This document shows positions 62,001 through 64,000 of a stretch of DNA of 64,000 bases, piece by piece. Below the pieces are notes generated by a model. It saw nothing but the letters and a program-made list of their open reading frames with translations. It had not been told where the DNA came from and searched no databases. Positions within the stretch are counted from its first letter, which is position 1; each line of letters opens with the position of its first letter. The stretch spans positions 1 through 64,000 of the forward strand of contig CAYMNG010000001.1 of the NCBI GenBank assembly GCA_964391765.1, written 5' to 3'. The DNA comes from UBA10649 sp964391765 (GTDB lineage Bacteria; Actinomycetota; Actinomycetes; S36-B12). The position numbers and the translations under genes are program-made.

Positions 62001-62378
62001 ATCGGCTGGCTGGCGCGGCACGACGAACTCAGCACCGACCCGGTCGGGCTCATCGCCGGCGCGGACAAGGTGAGCGAGTTCCTGCGCGAGGTTCCCGAAC
62101 GGCGCTGGATCGTCGCTGGCTTCTTCGACCCGGGGAGGATCACGATCTCCCCGGCCTATCTCGCGGCCGAAGGCCTCGACGACGAGATGTCCGAGGCCAT
62201 CAAGACCGTCGTCGGCACCTCGCAAGGCGGGGTGCCACTCGCGGTCAACCGGGTCCTTGGCGTCGACGGTGCGTGCGTCATCCGCCGCACAATCACCGGT
62301 GCCCCACGATGGACCGGTACGGGTCTGCCCGTCTCGTGGAACGTCCGGGAGGCGGCCGAGAAGGCGTTCTCGCAGTGA
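59073..62378 (+). CDS. cas9: Type II-C CRISPR-associated endonuclease Cas9
   Basis: The 1101-aa nuclease is compact, in the size range of type II-C enzymes. RuvC-I is RIGIDVGERSVGFSA with Asp11. The Arg-rich bridge helix is RRLVRNRRRRLRRLDDAL (residues about 67-84). RuvC-II is AIVVEHVRDAF with Glu502. The HNH domain CLYCGRTI...CELDHILPRAGGGSS has His577 and two CxxC pairs (zinc knuckle). RuvC-III is DRRHHAVDAAVL with His735 and Asp738. All expected catalytic residues are present, so it should cut DNA. The PAM-interacting C-terminus diverges. GTG 59073, ATG 59076 and ATG 59082 are possible starts; 59082 gives the most family-like N-terminus. Confidence 0.97.
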   Translation: MMTMAVRIGIDVGERSVGFSAVAYDELGMPVAILAAVSHIHDGGQDPDTGKSPKSRLATAGVARRTRRLVRNRRRRLRRLDDALREHGLPVPDREIPQTHDAWHARARLVEEVVADPVERAELVSLAARHIARHRGWRNPWWSYERLAEAPTPSDAFALTLAAAQERYPDTLAHVRTMGQMVSTLAARGIPIRPTKHARENPLGPLMAHQVQQEDSLAELAVILTTQGLPAPAVDALCRAAMSQFRPHIPRDRIGACALQPDQLRAPIASLEFQEFRVRQKAGDLRVRRGPDKRRLADAEYDAVVEFLLTWRDEVRPRWRDVAEHLGLGPRDLVDDSLDGSASTNAPMDRTSAKVEEKLKAKSVVGAWWLAADRDERSELIATITDLSGEDGDIVSESLAELLDDEEVLEHLDKLSSSLESGRAMYSQDTLATLNEVMRYRRCDLHTARKEAFGVDDTWQPPRPSFDDAIEHPTVARVNTVTRRFLMTAVAKWGMPEAIVVEHVRDAFAGPTALAEIRSEIRLNTHRREGIAKSLKEQGIPDVTRRDIKRNECVDRQNCVCLYCGRTITLLTCELDHILPRAGGGSSRRDNLVAVCGECNRAKGKLSFPAFVAKSHDPAITVEAAQARVRAWHKMGMSVKSFSRLKADVVRRLALTEDDDTDERSLESTAYAAREMRARIETFLDEQAVRLQVERGTVLVFSGAITSEARKAGGVDDRIRLRSFTRKSRFDRRHHAVDAAVLTTLDAGAARTLRERMMLQRDNRDTRKDPEWKEYRGATPGAQETYGRWAERIKALAVLLEGAISDDRIAVARPLRLVPRVGAVHKDTVEPLIRKSIGDAFSRAEVLRVTNRGLFTKLVALAAGGDLDADPTRSEVLRWDPARPVELFPSNAAYLPVRGGAVAIGDTIKWAQVFAWPSRSGFDYGMIRLYGGEFARIGFGGPGSDFLRTLPPAWSQAMRTANATLLSRILRGEARQIGWLARHDELSTDPVGLIAGADKVSEFLREVPERRWIVAGFFDPGRITISPAYLAAEGLDDEMSEAIKTVVGTSQGGVPLAVNRVLGVDGACVIRRTITGAPRWTGTGLPVSWNVREAAEKAFSQ

Positions 62379-63247
62379 GCCAACGGTGGCGAGTGATCGA
62401 TCTGCTCGCGCACGACGGACCGATCGGTTGCCGACCGGGGCGCATCCTCGTCCACGACGTCGAGGTGCCGTTGAGCGACGTCGCGTGCATCCTCGCCGGC
62501 AAGGACCTGCAGTGGTCCGGGTCCCTGGTAGCGATGGCGGCCAAGTACGAGGTGCCGATCGTGTCGTGCGACTGGCGCGGAGTACCCCTCGCCGTGACCG
62601 CGCCATGGTCGTCGAATTCCCGCGTCGCGACGCGCCACCACGCGCAGTGCGACATGAGCCTTCCGCGCAAGAAGAACGCATGGATGCGCCTCGTACGAGC
62701 GAAGATCGTCGGTCAGGCGGAGAATCTGCCCTCACCGTTTCGCGAACGGCTTGAGGTCATGGCACGGGCCGTTCGGTCCGGCGACCCCGACAACCTTGAG
62801 GCTCGCGCGGCCCGGGCGTACTGGTCTCGGGTGTTCACCGACCCGACGTTCAGTCGCGACCTCGACGGATCTGGCCGGAACGCGTTGTTGAACTATGGCT
62901 ACGCGGTCCTCCGCGGCTACGTGATCCGAGCGATCGTCGTCGCTGGCCTGTTGCCGACCCTGGGTGTGTTCCATCGCAATCGCTCGAACGCGTTCGGACT
63001 CGCGGACGACCTCATCGAGCCCTTCCGTCCGGCCGTCGATCATGTGGTCGGGCAGCTTCCTGCTGACGCGTCCCTCGCCGATCGAACGGTGAAGGCCGCC
63101 CTCGTCGCGACCACCGGCATGCCGATGGGGCCAGGGGGCGTTTCGGTGCTCGCCGCGGTCAACGATCTCGCTAAGGCATTCGCGTTGTATGCCGAGGGGC
63201 GAAGCGATCGGCTTGAGGTGCCTACCTGGACGACTCGGAATGGCTGA
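62375..63247 (+). CDS. cas1: CRISPR integrase subunit Cas1 (type II)
   Basis: The 290-aa protein integrates spacers with Cas2. Metal-binding residues are Glu142 (DNLEARAARAYW), His200 (LGVFHRNRSNAFG) and Asp212 (ADDLIEPFRP). NALLNYGYAVLRGYVIRAIV is the family helix. The GTG at 62375 overlaps the cas9 stop (GTGA), and the 3' end overlaps cas2 by 8 bp. No csn2 or cas4 gene follows, which places the system in subtype II-C. Confidence 0.96.
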   Translation: MSQRWRVIDLLAHDGPIGCRPGRILVHDVEVPLSDVACILAGKDLQWSGSLVAMAAKYEVPIVSCDWRGVPLAVTAPWSSNSRVATRHHAQCDMSLPRKKNAWMRLVRAKIVGQAENLPSPFRERLEVMARAVRSGDPDNLEARAARAYWSRVFTDPTFSRDLDGSGRNALLNYGYAVLRGYVIRAIVVAGLLPTLGVFHRNRSNAFGLADDLIEPFRPAVDHVVGQLPADASLADRTVKAALVATTGMPMGPGGVSVLAAVNDLAKAFALYAEGRSDRLEVPTWTTRNG

Positions 63248-63587
63248 TCCCGTGTGGGTGCTGTTGATGTTCGACCTGCCCGTGAAGACGAAGGCGCAGC
63301 GAAGGCGCGCGACCCAGTACCGCAAGATGCTGCTCGATCTGGGCTTCAGCCAGGTGCAGTACAGCGTGTACTCGAAGTACCTCGTCAACGCGTCCGGGCT
63401 CCGCGGGCTCATCCCCTGGCTACGCGAGGGGGTGCCGGCCAACGGCGAGGTTCGCGTCCTGCGCCTGACCGACGAGCAGTGGGCCTCGACCTACCGGTAC
63501 TACGGCCCGGAGCAGATCCCGGTCGAAGGCAGGCCCGAGCAGCTCGGGCTGTTCTTCGAAGCCGACGACGGAGAAATGCCCTTCTGA
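63240..63587 (+). CDS. cas2: CRISPR-associated protein Cas2
   Basis: The 115-aa ferredoxin-fold protein has the N-terminal strand VWVLLMFDLPVKTKAQRR with Asp12, and LGFSQVQYSVYSKYLVN. It forms the structural core of the Cas1-Cas2 integrase. The ATG at 63240 overlaps cas1 by 8 bp. The 143 bp between its stop and the first repeat hold no gene; an 8-bp inverted repeat (cgctgagg/cctcagcg) lies right after the stop. Confidence 0.95.
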   Translation: MADPVWVLLMFDLPVKTKAQRRRATQYRKMLLDLGFSQVQYSVYSKYLVNASGLRGLIPWLREGVPANGEVRVLRLTDEQWASTYRYYGPEQIPVEGRPEQLGLFFEADDGEMPF

Positions 63588-63702
63588 CGCCGCTGAGGGC
63601 GCCGCGCCGGGACGGTTTCCGACCTCAGCGCCGCCCGACATGAAACGGACGAACTCGGACATTCCTGCCAGTCAAAGACGGGTGAATCGGGACAAATCTG
63701 CA

Positions 63703-63734
63703 CTTCAGGTCGCCCCCGAAGGGGCGACCTGAAG
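63703..63734 (-). terminator. Hairpin at the cas2-proximal end of the array, overlapping repeat 1
   Basis: Perfect 14-bp arms (cttcaggtcgcccc and its complement) enclose cgaa. The right arm includes the first four bases of repeat 1. On the minus strand it lies at the end of the array transcript and is followed by tgcagatttgt, so it could terminate or protect the pre-crRNA. Confidence 0.7.
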
Positions 63735-64000
63735 TCTATTGCGGAGAGACGAAGACACTTCCCAACAGGGGACGGGGACGGTGTTCGCGGCCCCGAAGTC
63801 TATTGCGGAGAGACGAAGACACTTCCCAACAGAGCACCGGGAAGCGGCCCTTGTTCCGGAAGTCTATTGCGGAGAGACGAAGACACTTCCCAACCATAGG
63901 CCCAGCCCTTCGCGAAGCCAGTGAAGTCTATTGCGGAGAGACGAAGACACTTCCCAACCGGTCCCGCACCGGCAGCAGTGCGATGGGAAGTCTATTGCGG
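63731..64000 (-). CRISPR. Type II-C CRISPR array, four full repeats and one cut by the window end
   Basis: Identical 36-bp repeats start at 63731, 63795, 63859, 63923 and 63987 (the last only 14 bp here). The repeat starts gaagtctattgcggagagac and ends acacttcccaac. All four spacers are 28 bp (63767-63794, 63831-63858, 63895-63922, 63959-63986). Pairing with the tracrRNA shows that the functional crRNA is on the minus strand, beginning GTTGGGAAGTGTC after each guide. The end near cas2 is therefore the 3' end, and a leader would lie beyond the window. The repeat's minus-strand 3' end has TAGACT, a -10-like hexamer. Confidence 0.97.

Noticed and set aside
59073..62378. Cas9 as an IscB or other TnpB-like ancestor
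   Set aside because: Length, bridge helix, split RuvC around HNH, and adjacent cas1, cas2 and tracrRNA show a true Cas9.

Overview
The window looks like a draft-genome scaffold from a high-GC actinobacterium. Supporting signs are GC-rich third codon positions, frequent GTG starts, ATGA/GTGA stop-start overlaps, many apparently leaderless genes (a TANNNT -10 hexamer 6-8 nt before the start codon), a WS/DGAT acyltransferase, a Tad pilus and a DosR-like box. I cannot name the genus. Three N gaps (9205-9304, 12917-12926, 25802-25811) show the assembly is not closed. One of them is bordered by a short foreign-looking piece.

Layout. 1-3161: leftward mannose metabolism and respiration-linked genes (manA, Trm112-like, manB, DUF5130, CtaJ-like). 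3159-9204: malQ, an amidase and a stand-alone adenylation-carrier-thioesterase protein cut by a gap. 9397-13061: prolyl oligopeptidase, MscS channel and a DUF4190 membrane protein. 13164-19337: a leftward block with a CpaE/MinD-like ATPase, a DUF4388 protein with tandem repeats, two orphan proteins and a secreted NlpC/P60 peptidase. 19660-24434: LuxR regulator, WS/DGAT and a HerA-like ATPase. 24470-28325: membrane sulfatase, methyltransferase and a small membrane protein, with the sulfatase broken by a scaffold misjoin. 28535-38297: lipoprotein, TesB thioesterase, then a Tad pilus set (prepilin peptidase, TadC, a VWA-TadB fusion, TadA/CpaF, CpaE, CpaB, Flp pilin) and a GGDEF protein.

38414-43041: universal stress protein, CBS protein, oligoribonuclease, tRNA-His, a RelE/Phd toxin-antitoxin pair, a decayed HEPN-like gene and an ArsR-SRPBCC pair. 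43091-50862: SulP transporter, PAP2 phosphatase, diacylglycerol-kinase-like protein, TetR, and DUF1269, SHOCT, DUF2252 and DUF1345-like genes. 51066-58802: a complete kdpFABCDE potassium-uptake operon with its sensor kinase and response regulator, preceded by phased direct repeats that look like a KdpE operator.

58847-64000: a compact type II-C CRISPR-Cas9 locus in the order tracrRNA, cas9 (1101 aa), cas1, cas2, array. The array has 36-bp repeats and 28-bp spacers and runs off the window. Base pairing shows that crRNAs come from the minus strand, antiparallel to tracrRNA and the cas genes. A 14-bp-arm hairpin fused to the first repeat probably ends the pre-crRNA. This is the most interesting system in the window.
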